From Maribacter sp. PR1 (GTDB lineage Bacteria > Bacteroidota > Bacteroidia > Flavobacteriales > Flavobacteriaceae): a stretch of 64,000 nucleotides of DNA. Below the pieces are notes generated by a model. The model ran no database searches. It was not told the DNA's origin and worked only from the letters and a program-made list of their open reading frames with translations. The DNA lies in NCBI RefSeq assembly GCF_028464145.1, contig NZ_JAQPCG010000002.1, positions 496,001-560,000 on the forward strand, given 5' to 3'. Made by a program: the position numbers and the translations under genes. Shown piece by piece: positions 9,176 to 17,527 of this stretch. Every line of letters begins with the position of its first letter. Position 1 is the first letter of the stretch.

Positions 9176-9211
9176 TGTGCAATTCATCGATTTATTGTGC
9201 AATTCATCGAT
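9176..9211. repeat. 16-bp direct repeat with 20-bp period
   Basis: TGTGCAATTCATCGAT occurs at 9176-9191 and again at 9196-9211, separated by TTAT. Each copy contains the palindrome ATCGAT at its end. It lies between the two sorting-domain mini-genes, about 100-140 bases upstream of the 9072 start. The two-turn spacing suits a tandem protein-binding site, but no regulator is identified. Confidence 0.6.
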
Positions 9212-9241
9212 ATGTGCTATTTTAAAAAAGAGATGGGGAAT

Positions 9242-9550
9242 TTACTTGATAATAAGCTTTCTAGTGGCCATTTTGTCCTTTTCAAAGACCCGGAGCACGT
9301 AAACCCCTGCATCCAAGTCGGTCAAGGCCAATTCTTTTCCTAAAATGGTAGTCTTTAAGATCAAGGTGCCAAAAACGTCGTAAATAAAAATTTCCTTCGG
9401 ACTATTGTTTGCAGTAGAGATATATACCTTACCATTTGTAACCGGATTGGGATACATGCTAAAACCTGCAATATCCCCTTTGTTTTGGGTGCTTTGCCCA
9501 TAACTAAAGGAGAAAAAAAGCAAGAAAATAATGAGGTAAAGGTGCTTCAT
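9242..9550 (-). CDS. Mini-protein: signal peptide plus T9SS sorting domain only (paralogue)
   Basis: A 102-residue protein from ATG 9550; the upstream reading to 9580 starts at TTG and was rejected. It has a signal peptide ending in FSYGQ, then IAGFSMYPNPVTNGKVYIST, KEIFIYDVFGTLI and AGVYVLRVFEKDK, ending RKLIIK. It aligns along its whole length with the 8749-9072 product (PNP, VY.ST, KEI.IYDVFG, L..L..GVYV, K...RKL.(V/I)K), so the pair arose by duplication. It should be exported by Sec and presented to T9SS, but there is no passenger domain. Confidence 0.75.
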   Translation of the reverse strand: MKHLYLIIFLLFFSFSYGQSTQNKGDIAGFSMYPNPVTNGKVYISTANNSPKEIFIYDVFGTLILKTTILGKELALTDLDAGVYVLRVFEKDKMATRKLIIK

Positions 9551-9577
9551 ATATAGCTGGTTACAAATGCTATGCCA

Positions 9578-9585
9578 CAAATATA
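9578..9585 (-). promoter_or_regulatory. Putative -7 box (TATATTTG) with a possible -33 TTG
   Basis: TATATTTG on the reverse strand is an exact TAnnTTTG match 28 bases from the ATG at 9550. A TTG at 9607-9609 (reverse strand) lies 21 bases further upstream and could be the -33 element. Confidence 0.45.
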
Positions 9586-9648
9586 GGAATTATAGAACCT
9601 GAAAGTCAATAGGATAGCCCCCTTTCTTTAAATTTTTCGATGAAATGT

Positions 9649-9675
9649 AAAAAAGCCTCGCGTACGCGAGGCTTT
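9649..9675 (-). terminator. Rho-independent terminator of the TonB-receptor/lipoprotein operon
   Basis: A perfect 24-bp palindrome at 9652-9675 (arms AAAGCCTCGCGT/ACGCGAGGCTTT) has a GC-rich core and, read leftward, continues into a run of six T (9654-9649). It lies 22 bases after the stop of the lipoprotein gene at 9698. This is the clearest intrinsic terminator in the window. Confidence 0.85.
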
Positions 9676-9697
9676 ATAAAATTTACATTGCTAAAAC

Positions 9698-10870
9698 TTA
9701 GTTAGTCGCCCAACTAAAGATTGCAGGATCTACAGTAGCTGCAGCATCATATGTTAATGCGGGATCAGAAGTAGCACCTTCTATAGTAACGTTAGTAACA
9801 GCACCTCCGTCCCTATAATCAATCGATGTGTCGTAACCTGTCAAGGAAAGACCTGTTATGGTAGCACCGGATTCTTTTTTGAATTGAAGTGCAGTACCAC
9901 CAACGGTAGAAACTGCAGTAAAGTTAACCAAGGAAGGATTGCCATTGTCACCATCGGCTTCAACCGCAGTTGAGAATCCAGCTTCGGTATGAAGAACATA
10001 GGCATCGGTCAAAGTACCGTTCCAGCCTTCTGTCCAGTCCACAGCGTCGTCCTGGTTGTTTTCCAAGTAAAAGTTGGAAGCGGAAACCGTTCCACCGAAG
10101 AACTCGACACCATCGTCCGTTCCGTTCAAAATGGCAACATTGCTGATAGTCGTTGCGGAACCTACTGCATAAAGTGTAAGACCGTTGTACTGGGACTCAG
10201 GGTTTATCTGCGCACCGGCGTAGTTGATGATCAAATACTCAATGCTACCGGAATCATCAGCGTCATTGGTTCCACCATAAATAATATTACCAACTTCGGC
10301 AGTGGCATCGGTACCTTTTGTAGTGGTAGCGTCACCAGCAATAACCAATCCACCCCAATCACCAGGAGATTGACTATCTGAAGTCATGATAACGGGCTCA
10401 GATGAAGTACCTTGAATATCGATTTTTGCACCTTTCTGTACAATGATATATGTACTGGTTTCATCACCTGAAGCGGCACCAGCTGTAATCGTTGTTCCGG
10501 CAGGAATAGTTAATGTTGCGCCATTCTCAATACTAACTTGACCATCTAAGGTATAGGTGTTTTGCACTTCAAGAGTCAGGTCTTCTGTAATTGGGCTAAT
10601 GGCAGCTAAATTAATAGACTCTGTACAAGCGTCGCAGGATCCACCGCAATCAACACCAGTTTCGTCTCCGTTCTGAATTCCATCTGAACATGTAGGTTCT
10701 TCTTCACAAGCGTTAGCACAGGTACCACCGCAGTCAATACCTGTTTCCGTACCATTTTGTATTCCATCACTACAGGTAGGTCCTGGAGTGTCATCATCTT
10801 TGTCACAACTAACCGTTAGTACGGCAGTTGACATAAAGAGAAGAAAAAATTTAAAGATTCTCGTTTTCAT
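9698..10870 (-). CDS. Surface lipoprotein with two Cys-rich repeats and a beta-solenoid-like domain
   Basis: A 390-residue lipoprotein. The signal peptide ends at VLTVSC (about Cys22), followed by DKDDD, an acidic stretch resembling the Bacteroidetes lipoprotein surface-export signal. Two repeats of the form TCSDGIQNG-ETG-DCGG-C (about 32-82) each carry several Cys. The rest is Gly/Thr/Asn/Asp-rich, with phrases such as IPAGTTITAG, GTSSEPVIMTS and WGGLVIAGDA. These suggest a parallel beta-helix on the cell surface. It lies 37 bases downstream of a TonB-dependent receptor in the same operon and is probably its surface partner. The ligand is unknown. Confidence 0.7.
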   Translation of the reverse strand: MKTRIFKFFLLFMSTAVLTVSCDKDDDTPGPTCSDGIQNGTETGIDCGGTCANACEEEPTCSDGIQNGDETGVDCGGSCDACTESINLAAISPITEDLTLEVQNTYTLDGQVSIENGATLTIPAGTTITAGAASGDETSTYIIVQKGAKIDIQGTSSEPVIMTSDSQSPGDWGGLVIAGDATTTKGTDATAEVGNIIYGGTNDADDSGSIEYLIINYAGAQINPESQYNGLTLYAVGSATTISNVAILNGTDDGVEFFGGTVSASNFYLENNQDDAVDWTEGWNGTLTDAYVLHTEAGFSTAVEADGDNGNPSLVNFTAVSTVGGTALQFKKESGATITGLSLTGYDTSIDYRDGGAVTNVTIEGATSDPALTYDAAATVDPAIFSWATN

Positions 10871-10907
10871 AATTAGGATTTAGATGTTTAAATAAAATGT
10901 TCTTATT

Positions 10908-13826
10908 TTAAAATGAATAGGTAACCCCAATTCCAATGGTTCTACCTAGTTTATATGACCTTACGGTTTCAGTTCTAATAATCCTTTCTGGTGCATTTGG
11001 GCCTAACCTTTCGTTAATATCATTAGAAAAAGCCCTGATTTCATTTCTATTTTCAAGCACTCCTTGTGTTCTTTTAATTTCTGGGTTTAATAGGTTTTGA
11101 CCGTTTAATGAAACTTGCCATTTCTTAGCAAATTCCTTACTTATTCTACCATTCAAAACCACAAAACCTTTCTCAACAATGTTGTCGTTATAGGAATAAT
11201 CGTAGATGTTAAATCCTTCTGGACTACCCAATACAAAAATCTTGTCCGAAGCGTAGTTAGCATTTAAAGATGCAGTAAATGGGTTTTCGGATGAGGTCTT
11301 TAAGTTTAGGTTTGTGTTTAATATAAAATCTGAAGCACCCTCTAAACCAGTTGAATTGTTGGTGCCGAATTTGAAGAAATCCGTTGCACTCAAACCATCT
11401 TCGGTAGGAACAAATTTTAAATCTTGCTCGTGATGCATTACTGTTGCATTTAATACTAAGCTTAAATCAATTCCAGAATACACATCGTTTTGCTCGTCGT
11501 AATAAGGTTTTAATAGGTTTAATTTACTTTCTAGCTCTAAACCAAGTACTTCAGCTTTTTCTCCGGTGTTCTCAAAGGTCCAAATACTCTCACCACCTCT
11601 CTGAACCGTTCTGTTAATTGGATCTTTAATGTCTTTGTAGAAAACAGCTAAAGAGATTAACTGATCATTAGAAGGGAAGAATTCCCATTTAATATCAAAG
11701 TTGTTGGTAAAGGAAGCGGTAAGGTTATCGGCATTACCCGTAACTTCTTGACCTGATGGAGCCACGTACCTAAATGGAGCAATTTCTTTAAATTCTGGTA
11801 GTGTAATAGTTCTACTAGCAGCAAAACGTAAAGCATGCTTATCATTAAGTGTGTATTTTAGGTTTAAACTTGGATAGAAATTCTGATATTCTTGATTAGT
11901 TTCACCTACTAAGCGTGTACCACTACCACCAACGTCATAGATAACATTGATATCATCTTTTTGAGCTCTTAGTCCAGCATTTACATTTAGTTTGCTAAGT
12001 GCTACATTAAAATCAACATAGGCAGCTTGAGAAGTAAATTCACCTGTGTAGATATCTTGAGGAACTCCATTTTCGTTAAGACTTAACCTACGAACTTCTA
12101 TAGAACCATTTCCGAAATTTTGAGTTGAAATAATAGAATTTAAATCGTCTAAACTTGAAGAGCGTGTACTAAACCTATCTACATCATTAGACTCCACAAC
12201 CCCAACGAATTCAGAGCTAAAGTCTCTTTCTTTATTGCGATAGAAAACTCCTAATTCAATATCAAAAGCTTTGTTGGAATCTTCCTCTTTAATAATGTGT
12301 AGGACATCATTAATATAGCCGTTGTATTCATTATCCTCAATAAGCTGAGCTGCTTTTCTTTGGTTAAAACCACCTTGTGAGTTAATAGCTACGGAGCTTT
12401 CTGGAGTGGTGTCAAAAAACACTTGGTTACGAATACGGTTGGGTTCGTCAGCATTTAATAAATTATAACCAAAAGCCCAATTTAACTGGTTCTTTTCAGA
12501 TAATTTGTGTTCGCCTAATAACTGGCTTACTAAAAGGTTGGTTTGTTTTGTATTTTGGTCTCTTACGAATTCTAAAGGAATGCCAAAACTGCTAAAGGCC
12601 CCGGTATCATCACTTACCTGGGCTTCACCGTTTCTTCCGAATTCTACCACATCGTCGTTCAATGTACTTAAATACGTGGTAGTGGACTTCAACTTATTCT
12701 TGTCATTGATGAACCAGGTTAAATCCATCAGTGCCGTGTTGTTTATTTCTGATTGAAAAGTAGTATAATCTGATGCACCAACTTGCACAAAACCGTATTC
12801 CAAAATTTGATAAATACCTTCGTTATAACGGTAACTTTCATCATGAGCTCCGGTAAGTACAAATGAAAGTTTTCCATCAAAAAACTTTTTTCCTAGGGTA
12901 AGGTTTACACCATAGTTGTATGGATTGCTTTTTATGGATGGGTCCCAGGATTGTTCAGTAAGTTGTTGAACAAGATTGCTGTTAGCATCATAAAATCCAA
13001 ACGTAGTTTCATCTGCAAGGTTTGGGCTTATTTTAAAATTATCTGCCTCATTAACGGAAGAGTTAACGCCACCAGAAATTCCAACACTTAGTTCAGAACT
13101 TCCAATTAACTCTCTCGATGTTATATTAATGTTACCAGAAGCTTGATCTGCAGATGTTCTCGCTGAATATGTTTTGCTAATACTGACGTTTTGAATAACT
13201 CTTGTGGGAAACAACCCTAGATTAATGTTCTTCTTGTCAACGTTGTCAGACGGTATAGGTAAACCATTTAAGGTTGTGGATAAGTATCGGTCACCAAGAC
13301 CTCGAACAAAAATATCTCCAGAGGCCTCACTTTCAGAAACACCAGAAATTTTGGTTGTGGCGGTTTTTGCATCAGATATACCTAAATCACCTAATTCTTT
13401 TGCACCTATACTTTCTACAACGGTAACTGCGTTTTTCTGATCTAACAATAGAGCTACCTCGGAGTCTTTTCTTGCTACAGTAACTACCGTCACCTCGTCC
13501 AAAGAAACTCCAGCGGAGGCACTGAGTGGTACATTAATGGTAGTGACCTTTCCTGCTTCTACGGAAATGTCCGGAAGCTCTACAGTTTCGTAACCTAAAT
13601 AACTGAAAACAACAGTGTAGTTTCCCGGCTCTAAATTGGCGATTTCATAAAGGCCATCGAAATCGGATGTTGTACCTTTTGTAGTTCCCTTAATTAAAAC
13701 ATTGGCAAAGGCCAATGGTTCGTTATTTACTTCTTTGTCGGTCAATGCCCCGGCAATACTTCCCGTGTCTTGGGCGGATACGGTATGTAGACCTAAAATC
13801 AATAAAAGCGTAATAAATTTTCTCAT
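10908..13826 (-). CDS. TonB-dependent receptor with carboxypeptidase-like N-terminal domain
   Basis: A 972-residue outer-membrane receptor. I start it at ATG 13826, giving a signal peptide MRKFITLLLILGLHTVSAQ; two upstream in-frame starts add a short tail. Residues about 22-105 form the carboxypeptidase D regulatory-like domain (GSIAGALTDKE to the YLGYE region). Next comes the plug (TATTKISGV, DIFVRGLGDRY) and then a long beta-barrel ending in an aromatic residue (YSF). It lacks the SusC-style companion SusD; the next gene encodes the Cys-repeat lipoprotein instead. It is divergent from the PhoB/PhoR-like pair. Uptake of a phosphorus compound is possible from context but unproven. Confidence 0.85.
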   Translation of the reverse strand: MRKFITLLLILGLHTVSAQDTGSIAGALTDKEVNNEPLAFANVLIKGTTKGTTSDFDGLYEIANLEPGNYTVVFSYLGYETVELPDISVEAGKVTTINVPLSASAGVSLDEVTVVTVARKDSEVALLLDQKNAVTVVESIGAKELGDLGISDAKTATTKISGVSESEASGDIFVRGLGDRYLSTTLNGLPIPSDNVDKKNINLGLFPTRVIQNVSISKTYSARTSADQASGNINITSRELIGSSELSVGISGGVNSSVNEADNFKISPNLADETTFGFYDANSNLVQQLTEQSWDPSIKSNPYNYGVNLTLGKKFFDGKLSFVLTGAHDESYRYNEGIYQILEYGFVQVGASDYTTFQSEINNTALMDLTWFINDKNKLKSTTTYLSTLNDDVVEFGRNGEAQVSDDTGAFSSFGIPLEFVRDQNTKQTNLLVSQLLGEHKLSEKNQLNWAFGYNLLNADEPNRIRNQVFFDTTPESSVAINSQGGFNQRKAAQLIEDNEYNGYINDVLHIIKEEDSNKAFDIELGVFYRNKERDFSSEFVGVVESNDVDRFSTRSSSLDDLNSIISTQNFGNGSIEVRRLSLNENGVPQDIYTGEFTSQAAYVDFNVALSKLNVNAGLRAQKDDINVIYDVGGSGTRLVGETNQEYQNFYPSLNLKYTLNDKHALRFAASRTITLPEFKEIAPFRYVAPSGQEVTGNADNLTASFTNNFDIKWEFFPSNDQLISLAVFYKDIKDPINRTVQRGGESIWTFENTGEKAEVLGLELESKLNLLKPYYDEQNDVYSGIDLSLVLNATVMHHEQDLKFVPTEDGLSATDFFKFGTNNSTGLEGASDFILNTNLNLKTSSENPFTASLNANYASDKIFVLGSPEGFNIYDYSYNDNIVEKGFVVLNGRISKEFAKKWQVSLNGQNLLNPEIKRTQGVLENRNEIRAFSNDINERLGPNAPERIIRTETVRSYKLGRTIGIGVTYSF

Positions 13827-14085
13827 TAAAATGTTCTTCATTATCAGCCGCAAAGAACGTCAGGGGTTGTAAAGGTCGGGTTATGGTCATGTTAAATATG
13901 GATTGCAAAAATGTTATCTAAACGTTACTATATTAAATCAACGTTAAGCGATTTCGAGATAAGGGTATTATCAGTACTTTTGATAAACTTAGTGTGTGTA
14001 CAATACCTTGAAAAAACACATATAAATCGGGATTTCGATTTGATAAAGAATACCAGAACCTAATACAACCAGATAAAAGAACAGG
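13827..14085. other. Divergent intergenic region between the TonB receptor and the PhoB-like regulator
   Basis: 259 bases without a gene. The heptamer AACGTTA occurs at 13921-13927 and 13940-13946, 19 bases apart on the same strand, which could be a binding site for the adjacent winged-helix regulator. No leftward -7 box is obvious. Confidence 0.35.
13975..13982 (+). promoter_or_regulatory. Putative -7 box (TACTTTTG) for the two-component pair
   Basis: An exact TAnnTTTG match about 103 bases upstream of the regulator ATG; a weak TTTCG about 18 bases further upstream may serve as the -33 region. The AACGTTA direct repeat overlaps the region just upstream. Confidence 0.4.
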
Positions 14086-14772
14086 ATGAAAAAGAAGGAT
14101 ATTAAGATACTTTTAGTGGACGATGAACCGGACATTTTGGAAATTATCAGCTATAATTTATCTTCTGAAGGATACGAAGTCATTACCGCTAAAAATGGTG
14201 CGGAAGGAGTCTCCAAAGCTAAAAAGAAACAACCTCACTTAATTATACTTGATGTAATGATGCCGGAGATGGATGGTATCGAAGCCTGTGAAATTATGAG
14301 GAGAACACCGGGCTTGGAGAATACCATTATAACCTTTTTAACGGCTAGGGGCGAGGATTATTCACAAGTGGCAGGTTTTGATGCCGGTGCAGATGATTAT
14401 ATTACAAAACCCATTAAACCAAAAGTTTTGGTTAGTAAGGTAAATGCCTTACTTAGACGTATGTCCAAAGGGGAAAGTCCTCAGGAAGATATAACCAAAG
14501 TCGGGGATATCGTAATTAACAGGGAAGAATATAAAATCGTTAACCAAGGGGAGGAAATTATCCTTCCAAGAAAAGAGTTTGAACTTTTGGCCTTATTGAC
14601 TTCTAAGCCAAATAAAGTGTTCAAACGAGAGGTAATACTGGATAAGGTTTGGGGCAATGAGGTCGTTGTTGGCGGCCGTACCATTGATGTTCATATTAGG
14701 AAGTTAAGGGAAAAAATCGGGGAAGATCATTTTAAGACCGTGAAGGGCGTAGGATATAAGTTTGTATTGTAA
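14086..14772 (+). CDS. OmpR/PhoB-family response regulator
   Basis: A 228-residue cytoplasmic response regulator. The receiver domain (about 6-122) has the acidic pair D12/D13, phosphoacceptor D56 (LIILDVMMPEMDG) and the conserved Lys in DYITKP. A winged-helix DNA-binding domain (about 135-228) ends KTVKGVGYKF, the typical PhoB/OmpR close. It overlaps the kinase gene by one base (TAATG), so the two are translationally coupled. The sequence style and partner suggest a PhoB-type phosphate regulator, but no pst or phoU genes are in view, so I give no symbol. Confidence 0.85.
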   Translation: MKKKDIKILLVDDEPDILEIISYNLSSEGYEVITAKNGAEGVSKAKKKQPHLIILDVMMPEMDGIEACEIMRRTPGLENTIITFLTARGEDYSQVAGFDAGADDYITKPIKPKVLVSKVNALLRRMSKGESPQEDITKVGDIVINREEYKIVNQGEEIILPRKEFELLALLTSKPNKVFKREVILDKVWGNEVVVGGRTIDVHIRKLREKIGEDHFKTVKGVGYKFVL

Positions 14773-15839
14773 TGCCTATTAAAGCTAAAAAATCCTATAG
14801 GTTTGCCTTACGTTCTGCCCTGTATATAGGATTAATTTCTTTCACAGTTTTTGGAACGCTTCTTTGGCTTTTCAAAATGCTTAATTGGGGTCTTCTTGGA
14901 CTTGCTACCATAATTATTTTTGTTCTCTCCTTTTTGGCACTACAGTTTAGAATAGAGCGGTTTATATATCGAAGAATAAAAAAAATATACGATGATGTTG
15001 CGCTATTGGAGTCCACGCCACTTACATCGCATCCAGTTACGACCGATATGCGGACCCTTACCGCAGAAATTGAAAAATTTGCCAAAGACAAGAAAATTGA
15101 AATTGACACCCTAAAAATCAGGGAGGAATATCGTAAGGACTTTTTAGGGAACGTTTCCCATGAATTGAAAACCCCATTGTTCACCGCTCAAGGCTATTTA
15201 GAAACCCTCTTGGATGGTGCAATCAATGATAAAAACATAAGAAAGAAATATTTATCCAGAGCCAATAAAGCAGTAGAAAGACTTATCTATATTGTAAGGG
15301 ACCTGGATTTAATCACAAAATTGGAAGTTGGTGACCTAAGACTGGAAAAGGAAGATTTTAACATTGTGGAACTCATACAGAGCGTATTTGATCTTCTGGA
15401 AATGAAGGCGGCCAAGAAAAAGATTGTCCTCACCTTTGATATGGTCTATCCTAAACCAATTATGGTGAATGCGGACGAGGAAAAAATACAGCAAGTTCTG
15501 ACCAACCTTTTAGTGAATTCCATTAAATACGGTAATGAAAATGGGACTACAGAGGTAAGTGTAGAAAATTTGGTAAAAAATAAGGTAATTGTTAGGGTGA
15601 CGGATAATGGCGAAGGAATCCCGGCCAACCATATTCCTAGATTGTTCGAACGTTTCTATAGGGTAGATCAGAGCGGTAGTCGTAGAGAAGGTGGAAGTGG
15701 TCTAGGTCTATCCATTGTTAAGCATGTTATTGAGGCTCATGGAGAGAAAATTTACGTGGAGAGTTCAAAGGACGTAGGTTCGGAATTTTCATTCACTCTT
15801 GAGAAAAGTAAAACTCAAAATACAAACTCCAAGAAATAA
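14772..15839 (+). CDS. PhoR-like sensor histidine kinase
   Basis: A 355-residue inner-membrane kinase. Two helices (about 14-34 and 39-59) are joined by a very short loop, so there is no periplasmic sensor domain. The phospho-accepting His is H130 in NVSHELKTPL, and the ATPase domain carries VTDNGEGIP, LFERFYRVD and GGSGLGLSIV. It is the partner of the preceding regulator by one-base overlap. Bacteroidetes PhoR proteins commonly look like this; the signal cannot be read from the sequence. Confidence 0.85.
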   Translation: MPIKAKKSYRFALRSALYIGLISFTVFGTLLWLFKMLNWGLLGLATIIIFVLSFLALQFRIERFIYRRIKKIYDDVALLESTPLTSHPVTTDMRTLTAEIEKFAKDKKIEIDTLKIREEYRKDFLGNVSHELKTPLFTAQGYLETLLDGAINDKNIRKKYLSRANKAVERLIYIVRDLDLITKLEVGDLRLEKEDFNIVELIQSVFDLLEMKAAKKKIVLTFDMVYPKPIMVNADEEKIQQVLTNLLVNSIKYGNENGTTEVSVENLVKNKVIVRVTDNGEGIPANHIPRLFERFYRVDQSGSRREGGSGLGLSIVKHVIEAHGEKIYVESSKDVGSEFSFTLEKSKTQNTNSKK

Positions 15840-15884
15840 AGACCTGTTCCAATTTTCTTAGCTTTGCGCTCTTATAGGAAAATT

Positions 15885-16553
15885 GTGGGCAGCAAGAACA
15901 AGCTTAAGAGATTTAAGGAGAACGAAACCTTTAAAAACGTAATTCAGCCGACTCGGGAAGAGGTAGTTGAAGGCTTTTCACTTCAGGGGAACTGGAATGA
16001 CCATTTTAAAAATGACAATCCAATAGTTTTGGAGCTCGGTTGTGGGAAAGGGGAGTATACGGTGGGGTTGGCAAGGAAAAACCCGGATAAAAACTTCATA
16101 GGAATCGACATTAAAGGAGCCAGATTTTGGCGAGGTGCAAAAACTGCAATTGAAGATGGCTCGGCCAATGTAGCTTTCTTAAGAACTCAAATCGAATTAA
16201 TAGATTATTTATTTGGAAAAGATGAGGTTTCTGAAATATGGATTACTTTTCCTGATCCCCAAATAAAATATAAACGGACCAAACACAGAATGACCAATGC
16301 CGTTTTTTTGGAGAAATACAGGCGTGTTTTAAAACCAGAAGGGGTCATACACCTAAAGACCGATAGTGAATTTATGCATGGATATACGCTAGGTATTTTA
16401 CATGGTCTAGGGTTGGAAATTCTATACGCAAACCACGATATTTACAAAAATGAAGGTAGTCCAAAGGATGTTCTGGAAATACAAACATTCTACGAAAATC
16501 AGTATCTTGAGAAAGGCAAACCAATAACCTATATCCAGTTTAGGGTACAATAA
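15885..16553 (+). CDS. trmB: tRNA (guanine-N7)-methyltransferase
   Basis: A 222-residue SAM-dependent methyltransferase that makes m7G46 in tRNA. LELGCGKGEYTVGLA is the SAM-binding motif I, FIGIDIKGARFWRGA the next block, and ITFPDPQIKYKRTKHR the TrmB signature with the catalytic Asp. The open frame extends back to a TTG at 15864, but family proteins usually begin MGSKNKLKRF. The GTG at 15885 yields exactly that, with AGGA 5-6 bases upstream, so I use it. A LysE-family gene follows after 4 bases. Confidence 0.88.
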   Translation: MGSKNKLKRFKENETFKNVIQPTREEVVEGFSLQGNWNDHFKNDNPIVLELGCGKGEYTVGLARKNPDKNFIGIDIKGARFWRGAKTAIEDGSANVAFLRTQIELIDYLFGKDEVSEIWITFPDPQIKYKRTKHRMTNAVFLEKYRRVLKPEGVIHLKTDSEFMHGYTLGILHGLGLEILYANHDIYKNEGSPKDVLEIQTFYENQYLEKGKPITYIQFRVQ

Positions 16554-16557
16554 GCAC

Positions 16558-17187
16558 ATGCAACATTTGCTCATTCTTTTCTTCGCTACATTTTCAGCGG
16601 CGTTCATGGCCACTGTACCTCCTGGATTACTGAACCTGAATGCAGCAAAGACCAGTGTGGAGAAAAATAAGCTCAATGGGGTTATTTTTAGTCTGGGCGT
16701 GTCTACCGTTATCATGCTGCAGGCGACCATAGCTGTCTTTATCTCTAAATTTCTCGATAGAAATCCGGAGGTTGTTTCTACTTTACTTGAGCTTGCTATA
16801 ATCGTTTTTGCAGGGTTGGCGATTTATTTTTTTATTGCCGCCAAACGAAACAAAAAGACAAAAATAAAAGCGATAAAAATCAGTAAAAGAAATAGTTATT
16901 TTAAGGGAATGTTCCTAGCTACACTCAATTTATTGACCATCCCTTACTACAGCGGATTAAATATTATGTGGAATGCTTCTGGATGGATCAAGTTTATGTT
17001 CCTGGATATTATCATCTTTGTTTTGGCGGCTGGTTTAGGAACGTTTTCGGTACTCTATCTTTACGTCTTTTACTTTGACAAACTGGAGCACAAGACCAAT
17101 AGATTTGAAAGGAATGCCAATTATATACTGTCCTTTCTTATGGTCATCCTGTTACTCATTACCGTAATTCGTGTCGTAAATAGGTAG
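16558..17187 (+). CDS. LysE-family exporter
   Basis: A 209-residue integral membrane protein with about six hydrophobic segments. The N-terminal part, FSAAFMATVPPGLLNLNAAKTSVE, contains the PPG motif typical of LysE/RhtB amino-acid exporters. Substrates in this superfamily vary, including amino acids and metal ions; none can be assigned. It sits between trmB and the alkyltransferase-like gene, with gaps of 4 and 2 bases, so the three are probably one operon. Confidence 0.75.
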   Translation: MQHLLILFFATFSAAFMATVPPGLLNLNAAKTSVEKNKLNGVIFSLGVSTVIMLQATIAVFISKFLDRNPEVVSTLLELAIIVFAGLAIYFFIAAKRNKKTKIKAIKISKRNSYFKGMFLATLNLLTIPYYSGLNIMWNASGWIKFMFLDIIIFVLAAGLGTFSVLYLYVFYFDKLEHKTNRFERNANYILSFLMVILLLITVIRVVNR

Positions 17188-17189
17188 TC

Positions 17190-17522
17190 ATGCAGGATAA
17201 TCAAAATTTTTTTGAAAAGGTATACGAGGTGGCAAGACAAATCCCACATGGTAGGGTAACTTCATATGGTGCCATAGCGAAGTATCTGGGAGCTGCAAGA
17301 AGTGCCAGAATGGTAGGTTGGGCCATGAACGGTGCGGGAAAAATGGAAGATGTTCCTGCGCACAGGGTAGTTAACAAAGCAGGGCTTTTAACCGGGAAAC
17401 ATCATTTTGACGGTAGCAACTTAATGCAGCAATTACTGGAAAATGAAGGTATTAATGTCGTTGATAACCAGATTCAGGATTTGGATAAGTACTTCTGGGA
17501 TCCTTGGAAGGAACTAGGCTGA
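17190..17522 (+). CDS. Alkyltransferase-like protein (ATL; MGMT fold without the active Cys)
   Basis: A 110-residue protein with only the DNA-binding domain of O6-alkylguanine-DNA alkyltransferases. GRVTSYGAIAKYLG (21-34) and SARMVGWAM (38-46) supply the DNA-recognition helix and the Arg finger (R40). The active-site PCHR reads PAHR (56-59), so the methyl-accepting Cys is Ala. Proteins of this kind bind O6-alkylguanine without repairing it and hand the lesion to nucleotide excision repair. The short length fits the ATL class. It ends 5 bases before the convergent kinase gene. Confidence 0.85.
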   Translation: MQDNQNFFEKVYEVARQIPHGRVTSYGAIAKYLGAARSARMVGWAMNGAGKMEDVPAHRVVNKAGLLTGKHHFDGSNLMQQLLENEGINVVDNQIQDLDKYFWDPWKELG

Positions 17523-17527
17523 TCGGT

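Noticed and set aside
9116-9343. 75-codon forward open frame
   Set aside because: Overlaps the reverse-strand sorting-domain gene and the tandem repeat, with no recognisable signal or domain; treated as a chance frame.
15864-15884. TTG start for trmB
   Set aside because: Adds seven residues not seen in family proteins; the GTG at 15885 gives the normal GSKNK start with an AGGA upstream.
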